From assembly GCA_014138725.1 (NCBI GenBank), contig JACJID010000001.1, positions 806,001 through 870,000 of the forward strand: DNA of 64,000 nucleotides, given 5' to 3'. Under the pieces are notes generated by a model. That model did not search any database, was not told the DNA's origin, and worked only from the letters and a program-made list of their open reading frames with translations. This stretch comes from Kutzneria viridogrisea. GTDB taxonomy: Bacteria; Actinomycetota; Actinomycetes; Mycobacteriales; Pseudonocardiaceae. The position numbers and the translations under genes are program-made. Positions 8,910 through 16,988 of the stretch are shown one piece after another (positions within the stretch are counted from its first letter, which is position 1; each line of letters starts with the position of its first letter).

Positions 8910-10517
8910 TCAGTGCCTGGTGCAGTTGTAGCTCGACGCCTGCGCCGGGTCACCGTGCCCGGTGTAGCGCGAGACCTGCGGCAGTGGGCAGAGATCCCGC
9001 GTCGCCGAACCGTCCGGAGTGGCCGCCGTCAGGGTTGCCGGGGCCTTGCCATGCTCGACCCAGTCCACCAGCGCACCGAGCGGGTTGACCGGCTGCGGGC
9101 CCACGCCGCCCCCACAGTGCTCCACACCCGGGGCGAGGAACAGGCGGTAGAAGTCGTTCACCCGCTCCGCGCCGCCCATCCGCCGCTCGACCTGGTCGCG
9201 GTAGGCGAGCGTGCCGCCCGGCGGGATCAGCTGGTCGGACGTGCCCACGAAGGTGATCAGCTTGCCGCCGGCGCGGCGGAAGGCCGACAGGTCCGGGTCC
9301 GAGGTGCCGATGACCCGGTCGAACTCCCGCACCGACTGGCGGAACAAGTCGGTGTACTCGGCGTAGGTGATCTTCGAGGTGTCGAAGCCGGGCTGCTTCT
9401 CAAGGAAGCTCTGCACCCAGCCCACGGCCACCGGGAAACCGGGCGCCGTCAGCTCGCCGTCCGGGCCGGGCTGCGTGCCCGCCAGCCAGATGAAGTCGGC
9501 GCCCTTGGGCAGCCCGGCCCACAACTGGCGCCCGCGCTCGTCGGTCGGGCCGTTCCAGATCTTGCGCACGACGTCCGCGTCCGCGGCGGTCACGGTGACC
9601 TCTTTGCCTTCGCAGACCACCTTGGTGCCCACGAGCGAGCGCGGGTCGTAGCGGCACGTGTCCGGTCGGTCGATGATGTCGTTGGTGACACCGTCGAGCG
9701 GATCGCAGGCCTGGATCGCGGCCTGCCGGAACGCGCCGAGCACGCAGTTGCTGAGGAAGTGGCGGTCGTTGTTCATCACGACCTGCGGCCACAGGGTCGC
9801 GACCGCGAACTGGGTCCAGTTCACCGCGGGAGCGTTGGCCAGGATGCCGTCGAAGTCGTTCGCGTAGTCCTGGGCTTCCGAGTAGCCCTGTCGGCCACCT
9901 GTCGAGCAGCCGTTCCAGTACGAGTACGACACCGCGCGGTGGTAGTGCCTCTGGACGAGGTCCTTGCCGATCACGGCCGACTCGTGCACCGAGCGGGTCG
10001 CGAAGTCGGTCAGCAGCGGCCGGTTGATCTTCCCGTCCGCGGTCAGCGCCCAGCTGGTGTCGAGTCCGGTCAGGACACCGGCGTCGGTCGTCACGCCCGT
10101 GTAGCCGTCCTTCACGGCCCGCACCAGCGGCGCGCCGAAGTCACCGGCGGCGTAGGCGCTCCCGCCGACACCCTGTAGCCGGCCGGTCCAGCCGGTCTCC
10201 GGCAGCGCGACCGCGACCTTGACGTGGTCGTTCGCACCCACGTGCGTGAGGGTCACGGTGACCTCGCAGTACGCCGGCACACCGGTGATCTCGGTCGCCG
10301 GGGACTGCGGCGTGGCGGGGAACGAGACCGTCCCGCCCGCGTGGCGTTCCGCCCGCACCGATTCGATCTTCGCGCCCTGCGGGGCGGCGACCGGAACCGT
10401 CGCGCACGCCGGTTGGGCGGACGGCGCGGCGGCGAGCTGGGGCGACGCGCTCGCGACGGAGGGGATCAGCGCGGCGAGCGGAACGGCCACCGCCAGTATT
10501 TTGGTCAGGCGTCTCAC
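8910..10517 (-). CDS. secreted tannase/feruloyl-esterase family hydrolase
   Basis: A 535-residue secreted esterase of the tannase/feruloyl esterase family, which cleaves esters of phenolic acids. The family's CS-D-HC signature is visible: the nucleophile in YWNGCSTGGRQG, an Asp in GTSDQLIPPG and His-Cys in APGVEHCGGG, where the two cysteines form the disulfide bringing Ser and His together. The start is placed at GTG 10517 because AAGAGG stands 7 nt upstream; this gives a clean signal peptide (RRLTKILAVAVPLAALIPSVASA). An upstream GTG at 10553 would add an awkward 12-residue extension. Many paired cysteines in the middle suit a secreted lid domain. The phenolic link to the neighbouring aldehyde oxidoreductase is inference. 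Confidence 0.88.
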   Translation of the reverse strand: MRRLTKILAVAVPLAALIPSVASASPQLAAAPSAQPACATVPVAAPQGAKIESVRAERHAGGTVSFPATPQSPATEITGVPAYCEVTVTLTHVGANDHVKVAVALPETGWTGRLQGVGGSAYAAGDFGAPLVRAVKDGYTGVTTDAGVLTGLDTSWALTADGKINRPLLTDFATRSVHESAVIGKDLVQRHYHRAVSYSYWNGCSTGGRQGYSEAQDYANDFDGILANAPAVNWTQFAVATLWPQVVMNNDRHFLSNCVLGAFRQAAIQACDPLDGVTNDIIDRPDTCRYDPRSLVGTKVVCEGKEVTVTAADADVVRKIWNGPTDERGRQLWAGLPKGADFIWLAGTQPGPDGELTAPGFPVAVGWVQSFLEKQPGFDTSKITYAEYTDLFRQSVREFDRVIGTSDPDLSAFRRAGGKLITFVGTSDQLIPPGGTLAYRDQVERRMGGAERVNDFYRLFLAPGVEHCGGGVGPQPVNPLGALVDWVEHGKAPATLTAATPDGSATRDLCPLPQVSRYTGHGDPAQASSYNCTRH

Positions 10518-10747
10518 GGATCTACCTCTTCGTTTTTCCGGCATTTCTGGCACCTTCGTCGTTGGTCGTCCGTAACCCGTCCGGCAGGTCGAGGCCGGTG
10601 TCGCGGACCGCGCCCCGGGCGGCGATCGGCGTGCTCAACCGGATGGCGGCGCGGCAATCCTGCGTTGGGTCCGTCACGTGTGGGAGGGACCGTAAACGCC
10701 GGAAATTGACAATCGATGGATGTTTCGCAGACGTCCGGTCGGCGCCG

Positions 10748-11179
10748 TTACTCGAAGGAGCAGCCGGGATTGGGCCTGTCCACGGCGAGTGGCTGCCCCA
10801 CCGGGCTCTGGTAGAGCACGACGAGCACGACCGGTGTCGTGCCGAGGTTGCGTCCAATGTGGACGTAACCGGGGCCGCTCTCCTCGGAGATGACCTGGCC
10901 GGCGTGGTAGACCCCGTCGCTGTCGCAGCTCGCGTCGTTGTGGCTGAGCACGCCCTGCTTGACGTAGCCGGTGACCTGTCCGGGGTGGTAGTGCCAGCCG
11001 GTGCTGCCGCCCGGTGCGAGCGTGATCTCCTTCAGCACGTAGTCGGTGCCGCCGATGGCGTGGTCGGAGATGGCGACCGCCGAGACGCCCCGGCCGGGCG
11101 TCGCGTTCGCCGTGCCGGGCAGGACGGTGAGGGACAGGCCGGCGGCGGCGATCAGCACGACTGCTGGTTTCCTGTGCAT
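10748..11179 (-). CDS. secreted single-domain cupin protein
   Basis: A 143-residue exported cupin. Residues 1-27 form a signal peptide (ending TANA), and the rest is one small beta-barrel. The first cupin motif is present (PGGSTGWHYHPGQVTGYVKQG, with the HxH metal ligands), and the second is weaker (GPGYVHIGRNLGTTP, with one His). Two cysteines (ASCDSD and PGCSFE) could form a disulfide. Such proteins may bind a metal or small ligand; no enzymatic role can be named. It is divergent from the flavoprotein gene at 11265 with only 85 bp between, and about 230 bp upstream of the tannase gene on the same strand. Confidence 0.8.
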   Translation of the reverse strand: MHRKPAVVLIAAAGLSLTVLPGTANATPGRGVSAVAISDHAIGGTDYVLKEITLAPGGSTGWHYHPGQVTGYVKQGVLSHNDASCDSDGVYHAGQVISEESGPGYVHIGRNLGTTPVVLVVLYQSPVGQPLAVDRPNPGCSFE

Positions 11180-11264
11180 GCGGCGAAATTTATGGTGTCA
11201 CAGTGGACAGTCGCTGTACGTGGAATCGACGCCGTCGATCGCCCGTACACATCGCGGCGGCACC

Positions 11265-12437
11265 ATGGATCTCATGTCGGACAACACTTCCGGGGACACC
11301 CGGGCACTCGCGCTGCCGAACCTGGTGCAGGGCGCGATCGAGGCCGCGCGCGAGGAAGCAGACAGACTCGGCCGCCTGCCGGACCATCTCGTCGAGGAAC
11401 TACGAGACGCGGGCGCCTTCAGCCTGTTCACTCCCGCCGAGCACGGCGGGCTGGAGGTCTCGCTCACCACCGCGCTGACCGTCTACGAGCAGCTCGGCCG
11501 GATCGACACCTCGGCCGCCTGGGTCGTGTGGAACGCGAACTTCGGCTTCACCGCGGCGATGCTCGGCGAGCAGGGGGCCGCGAGGATCTGGCCCGGCGGC
11601 CCGGAACCGGTGCTGGCGAACGCGGGCCAGCCGGGCAGCGCCGTCGCGGTGACGGGCGGGTACCGGCTGTCCGGCCAGTGGCGCATCGTCAGCGGGATCG
11701 AGGCGGCCGAGTGGTTCGTCCCGCTCGGCGTTGTGATGGACGGCGAGCGGCCCACGATGACCGAGGCGGGCAAACCGGACGTGCGCCTGTTCCACGTCCC
11801 CCAGGACCAGCTGAGGATCGAGCGCACCTGGAACGTCGCCGGCATGCGCGCGACCGGCAGCCACGGCGTCGTGGTGCAGGACGTGTTCGTCCCCGCCGAG
11901 CTGACCGCGAACATCGACACGCCGCTGCGCCTGGACCGGCCCACCTACCGCCTCAACCCCATCCTGCTGGTCTTCGCCGGCTGCACCGCCGTCGCACTGG
12001 GCACGGTCGAGCAGGCGATCGACGAACTGGTCGCGCTCGCCCCCGGCAAGACCACCCCGTTCGGCGGTCCGCTCGCCGCGCAGCCCCGCGTCCAGGAGTT
12101 GCTGGCCCGCCACGAGACCGCGGTGCGGGCGGCCCGCCTGTTCCTGTTCGACGTGGCGCAGCGGATCGACGCAGCGGCCCGGCGCGGCGGGCCGACCACG
12201 CTCGACATCCACGCCGACCTGCACTCGGCCATGGCCCACGCGGCCGCAGTCGGCCGGGACGCCCTGGTCGCGATGTACCAGCTGGGCAGCTCCACTTCGC
12301 TCTATCTCGGCAACGCGCTCGAGCGGCTCTACCGCGACGGGATGGTGGCACTCCAGCACGTCAACCAGGCACCGGAGTTCTTCGGCGGCTCGGGACGCGT
12401 GCGGCTGGGCCTGGAACCCGGTCTGCCGTTGTTCTGA
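11265..12437 (+). CDS. acyl-CoA-dehydrogenase-fold flavoprotein (monooxygenase-like)
   Basis: A 390-residue flavoprotein with the acyl-CoA dehydrogenase fold: N-terminal helical domain, central beta domain (SGQWRIVSGIEAAEWFVPLG, then RATGSHGVVVQDVFVP) and a C-terminal helical bundle (from about residue 230). The general-base Glu of true dehydrogenases is not evident, and the RATGSH/DVFVP pattern is that of flavin-dependent hydroxylases such as HsaA or DszC, which use reduced FMN from a partner. No flavin reductase gene is adjacent. The ATG at 11265 is used; ATG 11274 is an alternative. It is followed 94 bp later by a LAL regulator on the same strand. Confidence 0.82.
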   Translation: MDLMSDNTSGDTRALALPNLVQGAIEAAREEADRLGRLPDHLVEELRDAGAFSLFTPAEHGGLEVSLTTALTVYEQLGRIDTSAAWVVWNANFGFTAAMLGEQGAARIWPGGPEPVLANAGQPGSAVAVTGGYRLSGQWRIVSGIEAAEWFVPLGVVMDGERPTMTEAGKPDVRLFHVPQDQLRIERTWNVAGMRATGSHGVVVQDVFVPAELTANIDTPLRLDRPTYRLNPILLVFAGCTAVALGTVEQAIDELVALAPGKTTPFGGPLAAQPRVQELLARHETAVRAARLFLFDVAQRIDAAARRGGPTTLDIHADLHSAMAHAAAVGRDALVAMYQLGSSTSLYLGNALERLYRDGMVALQHVNQAPEFFGGSGRVRLGLEPGLPLF

Positions 12438-12531
12438 TGACCCGGTCACACCTGCCTGAACTGGTGAAACTCCGCACCGGATACTTTCGGTATCGTCGCC
12501 TTCGGGAGACCGAGGGTAGGGGTGCCGCACA

Positions 12532-15258
12532 ATGCCGCTGTTCGGACGGGAAACCGAACTCAAGAGCCTGACCGAACTCGTGGACGGACCAGAGGAGTGC
12601 GGCGGGATCCTCCTGACCGGGGAGCCCGGCATCGGGAAGTCCGCGCTCGTCGCCGAAGCCGTGTCCGCGGCGTCGGTCGCCGGCCTGCGCGTGCTGACGA
12701 CCACCGGCGTCGAGGCCGAGCAGAACCTCGCCTATGCCGGGTTGCACCAGCTGCTCTACCCCGTCCGGGCCGGTGTGGACGCGCTGCCGGCACCGCAGAA
12801 GGCCGCCCTGCGGACCGCGCTCGGCCTCGCCGACGGTGCCGAGCCCAGCGCCTACCTGGTCGGCCTGGCGGCGCTGACCCTGCTGGCCGAACAGGCCGTG
12901 GACCGGCCGCTGCTGCTCGTCGCCGAGGACGTGCACTGGCTCGACCGGGCGAGTGTGGACGTGCTGGCCTTCGTGGCCCGCCGGATCGAGTCCGAGCCCG
13001 TCGCCCTGCTCGCGACCCTGCGCGAGGGCGAACGCTCCCCGTTGCAGGACGCCGGACTGTCCCCGATGCCCGTGGCACGGCTGTCCACAGAGGACGCCGC
13101 CGGTTTCCTGGACTCCGTCGCCCCCGGGCTCGCCGCGCCGGTCCGGCAGCAGGTGCTGACCGAGGCCGCGGGCAACCCCCTGGCGCTGGCCGAACTGCCG
13201 GCCGCCCTGTCCGGTCCGGCCCAGCTCGACCGGGCCCAGCTCGACCCGGTGCTTCCGCTGAGCGACCGGCTCGAACGCGCCTTCACCGCCCGGGTCGTCG
13301 GCCTGCCGGCGCCGACGAGGACCGCGTTGCTGGTCGCGGCGCTCAGCCAGACCGGCTCGGTCGCCGAAACGCTGGCGGCCACGGGCCCGCTCCTGGGCGG
13401 CACGGTCGAGGTGGAGGTCCTGGCCCCCGCCGTCGAGGCCGGCCTGGTCGAGGTGGCCACGGGATCGGTGACGTTCCGGCACCCGCTGACGCGGTCGGCC
13501 ATTCCCGCGGCCGCGACCCTCGCCGAGCGCAGGCAGGCCCACCTGGCACTGGCCGAGACGCTGGCCGGGCAACCGGACCGGCGGGCCTGGCACCAGGCCG
13601 CCGCGACCACCAGCGCAGACGAGGCGGTGGCCGGGGAACTGGAGCAGGCCGCCGAACGGGCCCGCCGCCGGGGCGGGACCACCGCCGCGATCGCCGCCCT
13701 CGAACAGGCCGCCCGCCTGTCCGAGCGGCAGGACCGGCGCGGGGATCGCCTGCTGCGGGCCGCGGAACTGGCGACCGAATGCGGCCGCCGCGACCTGACC
13801 GAACGCCTCGTGCGCGAAGCCCAGGCACTGGACCTCGCGCCGCGCCAGCGCGCCGCCGCGGCCTGGTTGCTCAGCGGTTTCGAGGACGGCGTGCGCGAGG
13901 ACATCGCCCGCGTCGCGGAGCTGGGCGAGCTGGCCGCGTCGGTCGCCGGCGACGGGCACACCGAGGTGGCGGCACGGATCCTGTGGAGCACCGCGATGCG
14001 CTGCTTCTGGTCCGAACCCGGCGCGCGGACCCGCCGCGCGCTGCTCGCCGTGTCGGACCGCCTGCCGCTGCCGGACGAGGACCCGCGCAAGGTCGCGATC
14101 GCCGCGTACGTCGCGCCGTTCGAGCGTGGCGAGACCGTCCTGGCCGGACTGCGCACCCTGGCCCGGTCCGCGGGTGCGAACCCGGAGGTCGACCGCTACC
14201 TCGGCAGCGCGGCGTTGCAGGTCGGCGCGTTCGACCTGGCCGCGCGGTTCGCCGCGGCCGCCGTGCCTGGGCTGCGTGCCCAGGGCCTGCTCGGGGTGCT
14301 GCCCCGCGCGCTCGCCGTACAGGCGTGGAGCCGGACCCGGCTCGGCGACCTGGCCACCGCGGTGCCGATCGCCGCCGAGGCCGCCAGACTCGCCAAGGAG
14401 ACACACCAGCCGTTCATGTTCGGGCTGGCCAAAGCCGTCCAGGCCGAGATCGCCGCGCTCCGTGGTGACCACAAGCAGGCCACGGCGCTGGCCGACGAGG
14501 CCGAACGCGCCGGGCTCGCGGCGGGCGCGCGGCCCGTCCTGGCCACCGTCCAGCTCACCCGCGGGCTCACGGCCCTGAGCGAAGGCCGCTACGAGGACGC
14601 GTTCGCCGACCTGCGCCGCATGCTCGACCCGGCTGACCCCGCCTACCAACTGGCGCTGCGCGCTTACTGCCTCGCGGAGCTGACCGAGGCCGCGGTGCGG
14701 TCCGGGCAGACCGAGACGATGCGGGAGATCCTGGCCGAGATGGAACCGCTCGGGACCACCACCTCGTCCCCGGCGCTCCACATAGGACTGCGCTACGCCC
14801 GCGCCGTGCTCGCGTCCACTGGGGACGCCGAAGAGCTGTTCCTGGCAGCGCTGCGGGCGGATCTGACCGGGTGGCCCGCCGAACGCGGCCGCGTGCACCT
14901 GGCGTTCGGCGAATGGCTGCGGCGGCAGCGGCGGGTCGTGGAGTCGCGCACGCACCTGCGCACCGCCCGGGAGACGTTCGACGCGCTCGGCATGACGGCG
15001 TGGGGCGAGCGGGCGCGGCGTGAGCTGCGCGGCGCGGGGGAGTCGAGCCCGAACCGTGGCCCGGACGCGCGGGAGAAGCTGACCCCGCACGAGCTGAGCG
15101 TCGCCCAGTTGGCGGCGGAGGGGCTGACGAACCGGGAGATCGGGCAGCGGTTGTACCTGTCGCACCGGACGGTCGGCACGCACCTGCACCGGATCTTCCC
15201 CAAACTGGGGATCAGCTCCCGCGCCGACCTGGCCGGAGTCCTCAGCAAGCTCGAGTGA
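12532..15258 (+). CDS. LuxR-family LAL transcriptional regulator with ATPase domain
   Basis: A 908-residue large ATP-binding LuxR regulator. Walker A is GEPGIGKS at residues 30-37, Walker B follows in LLLVAEDVHWLDRAS near residue 130, and a long TPR-like helical middle region runs from about 350 to 830. The C-terminal LuxR HTH (LTPHELSVAQLAAEGLTNREIG, then LYLSHRTVGTHLHRIF) covers about residues 850-905. A purine-rich stretch precedes the ATG by about 9 nt. LALs typically activate antibiotic or sugar-utilisation clusters, and the effector is unknown. It is followed by two SARP-type regulators with no recognisable biosynthetic genes nearby. Confidence 0.92.
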   Translation: MPLFGRETELKSLTELVDGPEECGGILLTGEPGIGKSALVAEAVSAASVAGLRVLTTTGVEAEQNLAYAGLHQLLYPVRAGVDALPAPQKAALRTALGLADGAEPSAYLVGLAALTLLAEQAVDRPLLLVAEDVHWLDRASVDVLAFVARRIESEPVALLATLREGERSPLQDAGLSPMPVARLSTEDAAGFLDSVAPGLAAPVRQQVLTEAAGNPLALAELPAALSGPAQLDRAQLDPVLPLSDRLERAFTARVVGLPAPTRTALLVAALSQTGSVAETLAATGPLLGGTVEVEVLAPAVEAGLVEVATGSVTFRHPLTRSAIPAAATLAERRQAHLALAETLAGQPDRRAWHQAAATTSADEAVAGELEQAAERARRRGGTTAAIAALEQAARLSERQDRRGDRLLRAAELATECGRRDLTERLVREAQALDLAPRQRAAAAWLLSGFEDGVREDIARVAELGELAASVAGDGHTEVAARILWSTAMRCFWSEPGARTRRALLAVSDRLPLPDEDPRKVAIAAYVAPFERGETVLAGLRTLARSAGANPEVDRYLGSAALQVGAFDLAARFAAAAVPGLRAQGLLGVLPRALAVQAWSRTRLGDLATAVPIAAEAARLAKETHQPFMFGLAKAVQAEIAALRGDHKQATALADEAERAGLAAGARPVLATVQLTRGLTALSEGRYEDAFADLRRMLDPADPAYQLALRAYCLAELTEAAVRSGQTETMREILAEMEPLGTTTSSPALHIGLRYARAVLASTGDAEELFLAALRADLTGWPAERGRVHLAFGEWLRRQRRVVESRTHLRTARETFDALGMTAWGERARRELRGAGESSPNRGPDAREKLTPHELSVAQLAAEGLTNREIGQRLYLSHRTVGTHLHRIFPKLGISSRADLAGVLSKLE

Positions 15259-15352
15259 CGTACACCGGCAGCGTCAGCCTGGCCACCAGGACCGCCACCT
15301 CGTCATAGCGGCTCCGAGGTCGGGTGGACCGCATCCGTCCACTATGGACAAA

Positions 15353-15382
15353 CGGCTCGAGTCCGCCACCGGGCTCGAGCCG
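15353..15382. terminator. hairpin terminator between convergent LAL and ohr genes
   Basis: A perfect 9-bp stem, CGGCTCGAG at 15353-15361 and CTCGAGCCG at 15374-15382, with a 12-nt loop. It sits 13 bp beyond the ohr stop and about 95 bp beyond the LAL stop, so it most likely serves ohr and possibly both. Confidence 0.7.
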
Positions 15383-15394
15383 TCACGACGGATG

Positions 15395-15826
15395 TCAGGC
15401 GACGGTCGCGTCCAGGGTGACCTCGATGTTGCCGCGCGTGGCCTTCGAGTACGGGCACAGCTGGTGCGCGCCCTGGACCAGCTCGTCGGCGGTGGCCTGG
15501 TCGATGCCGGAGGCCTCGAGGTGCAGGGCCGCGCTGAGCCTGAAGTCGTTGGCCTCGGTGTCGTGGTGGAGGGTGATCTCCGCGACGACGGCGAGGTCGT
15601 TCGGCTTGACATTCTTCGCCGCAGCGACCCGGCGTACCGCGCCGACAAAGCAGGACGCCCAGCCCGCGGCGAACAGCTGCTCGGGGTTGGTGCCGTTGCC
15701 CGCGCCGCCAAACGCCTTCGGCACGGCGAGGGTGACGTCGAGCGCACCGTCGTCGGAGACCGCGTGACCCCCGTTGCGGCCCTCCGCGGTGGAGGAGGCG
15801 ACCGCGGTGTACGTGACTTCAGACAT
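15395..15826 (-). CDS. ohr: organic hydroperoxide resistance protein (Ohr/OsmC family)
   Basis: A 143-residue thiol peroxidase that reduces organic hydroperoxides, usually as a homodimer. Both redox cysteines are present: the peroxidatic Cys in LFAAGWASCFVGAVR (near residue 62) and the resolving Cys in HQLCPYSKATRGN (near residue 126), the Ohr pattern. The N-terminal VTYTAVASSTAEGRNGG is also typical. The ATG at 15826 has a GGGAAA ribosome binding site; the frame extends to 15922 but that extension is not Ohr-like. No OhrR-type repressor gene is adjacent, so its regulation is unclear. A hairpin terminator follows. Confidence 0.93.
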   Translation of the reverse strand: MSEVTYTAVASSTAEGRNGGHAVSDDGALDVTLAVPKAFGGAGNGTNPEQLFAAGWASCFVGAVRRVAAAKNVKPNDLAVVAEITLHHDTEANDFRLSAALHLEASGIDQATADELVQGAHQLCPYSKATRGNIEVTLDATVA

Positions 15827-15931
15827 CGGCTTTCCCTTTGCGTTCCGTGGTGTGTGCCGACCACGGTAGGAACGCCGGGTGTGCCGCGGCGACTGTCGGG
15901 CGACGTCACCGGTGTACGTCACCGCGCTGGA

Positions 15932-16705
15932 TCAGACCAGGGAGGCGTCCGCCGCGCTGATCCGCGCGTGCATCCGCCGTAGGCCGGGGCCGGGCTCCAG
16001 CCCCAGATCCTCGTCCAGCAACCGGGCGATCCGCTGGTAGGTGGACAACGCGTCGCCCCGGCGGCCTTCGCTGTCCAGCGCCCACATCAGCAGCTCCCAC
16101 AACCGCTCGCGGTAGGGCTCGGCGGCCGTCGCCAGGGTCAGCTCGCCGATCGCCCCGGCGCAGTTGCCCTGGCCGATGTCCAGGGCCCAGCGCTGCTCCA
16201 TCGCCGACGCCCGCAGCTGCTCCAGCCAGGTGCGGCGGCCTTCGAAGAACGGGCCGCCCAGCCCGTCGAGCGCGGGCCCACGCCACAGCGCGAGCGCTCC
16301 ACGCAGCAGCCGCGCCGCCTCGGCGTCCTCGCCGCGGTCACGGGCATCGCGCGCGGCGGCCGTGGTCTGGCGGAACACCGTCACGTCGACCGCGGCGGGG
16401 TCGACGAGCAGCTGGTAACCGCGGCCCGCCGACCGGATCTCCGCCTCCGTGCCCCGCCCCGCGGCGCCGACCTCGATCAGCAGCCGGCGCAGCCGCGAGA
16501 TGTAGGTGCGGGTGGTGACGACCGCGCTGCGTGGCGCTTCGGTGCCCCACAACGCACCCACGATCTCCTCGAGCGTGACCTGGCGCCCCTCGCCGAGCAG
16601 GAGCAGGGCGAGTACCCCGCGCTGCTGCGGGGATCCCACGTCCAGTTGCTGCCCGCCACTCCACACCCTGATCGGGCCCAGCAACCCGAAACTCATCCCG
16701 GCCAT
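15932..16705 (-). CDS. SARP-family transcriptional regulator (short form)
   Basis: A 257-residue AfsR/DnrI/RedD-type activator. The OmpR-like winged HTH occupies about residues 5-95 (FGLLGPIRVWSGGQQLDVGSPQQRG, then TTRTYISRLRRLL), and the bacterial transcriptional activation domain (BTAD) about 97-245, ending in the common GLEPGPGLRRMHARI. Short SARPs bind tandem heptameric repeats with 11-bp spacing upstream of pathway promoters. Such repeats are seen at 16834-16861 in the region shared with the next regulator. It is divergent from the SARP-ATPase gene at 16989. No obvious target biosynthetic cluster lies in the window. Confidence 0.92.
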   Translation of the reverse strand: MAGMSFGLLGPIRVWSGGQQLDVGSPQQRGVLALLLLGEGRQVTLEEIVGALWGTEAPRSAVVTTRTYISRLRRLLIEVGAAGRGTEAEIRSAGRGYQLLVDPAAVDVTVFRQTTAAARDARDRGEDAEAARLLRGALALWRGPALDGLGGPFFEGRRTWLEQLRASAMEQRWALDIGQGNCAGAIGELTLATAAEPYRERLWELLMWALDSEGRRGDALSTYQRIARLLDEDLGLEPGPGLRRMHARISAADASLV

Positions 16706-16833
16706 GAGGGTTCCCCGCCCTTTCGCGACGCGCGAGATCGTGAATGTGAGCCTGGGCGATTCCGACCGGCCCCTGTCACCACTGTGTCAGAAGCGCTGGG
16801 ACAGCGTCGAAGGAATCCGCCGCACCGCGATTC

Positions 16834-16861
16834 GTAGACCGGACGTCTACGCGTTGTCTAC
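16834..16861. promoter_or_regulatory. 11-bp-periodic hexamers, candidate SARP binding site
   Basis: The hexamer GTCTAC occurs at 16845 and 16856, and its reverse complement GTAGAC at 16834: three elements starting exactly 11 bp apart. Known SARP sites are tandem repeats with 11-bp period beside the -35 or -10 element. It lies between two divergent SARP genes, so it could be a shared or autoregulatory site. This is a pattern call only. Confidence 0.45.
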
Positions 16862-16988
16862 ACCGCTGCCCTAGGAATGGTGCGCTGACAGCGAAGTGCG
16901 ATGCTGGTCGTACTGACCAGGGGTGACGTACAAGCACAGCGTCACGTGACGCTCGCGAGGGCCGTCCCGGCAGACCTACTTTCCGGGA

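Noticed and set aside
12361..15189. A 942-codon open frame on the minus strand across the LAL gene
   Set aside because: It is rich in Gln, Gly, Arg and Pro with no family features, and it is antisense to a gene with clear Walker and LuxR motifs. High-GC third positions keep such shadow frames open.
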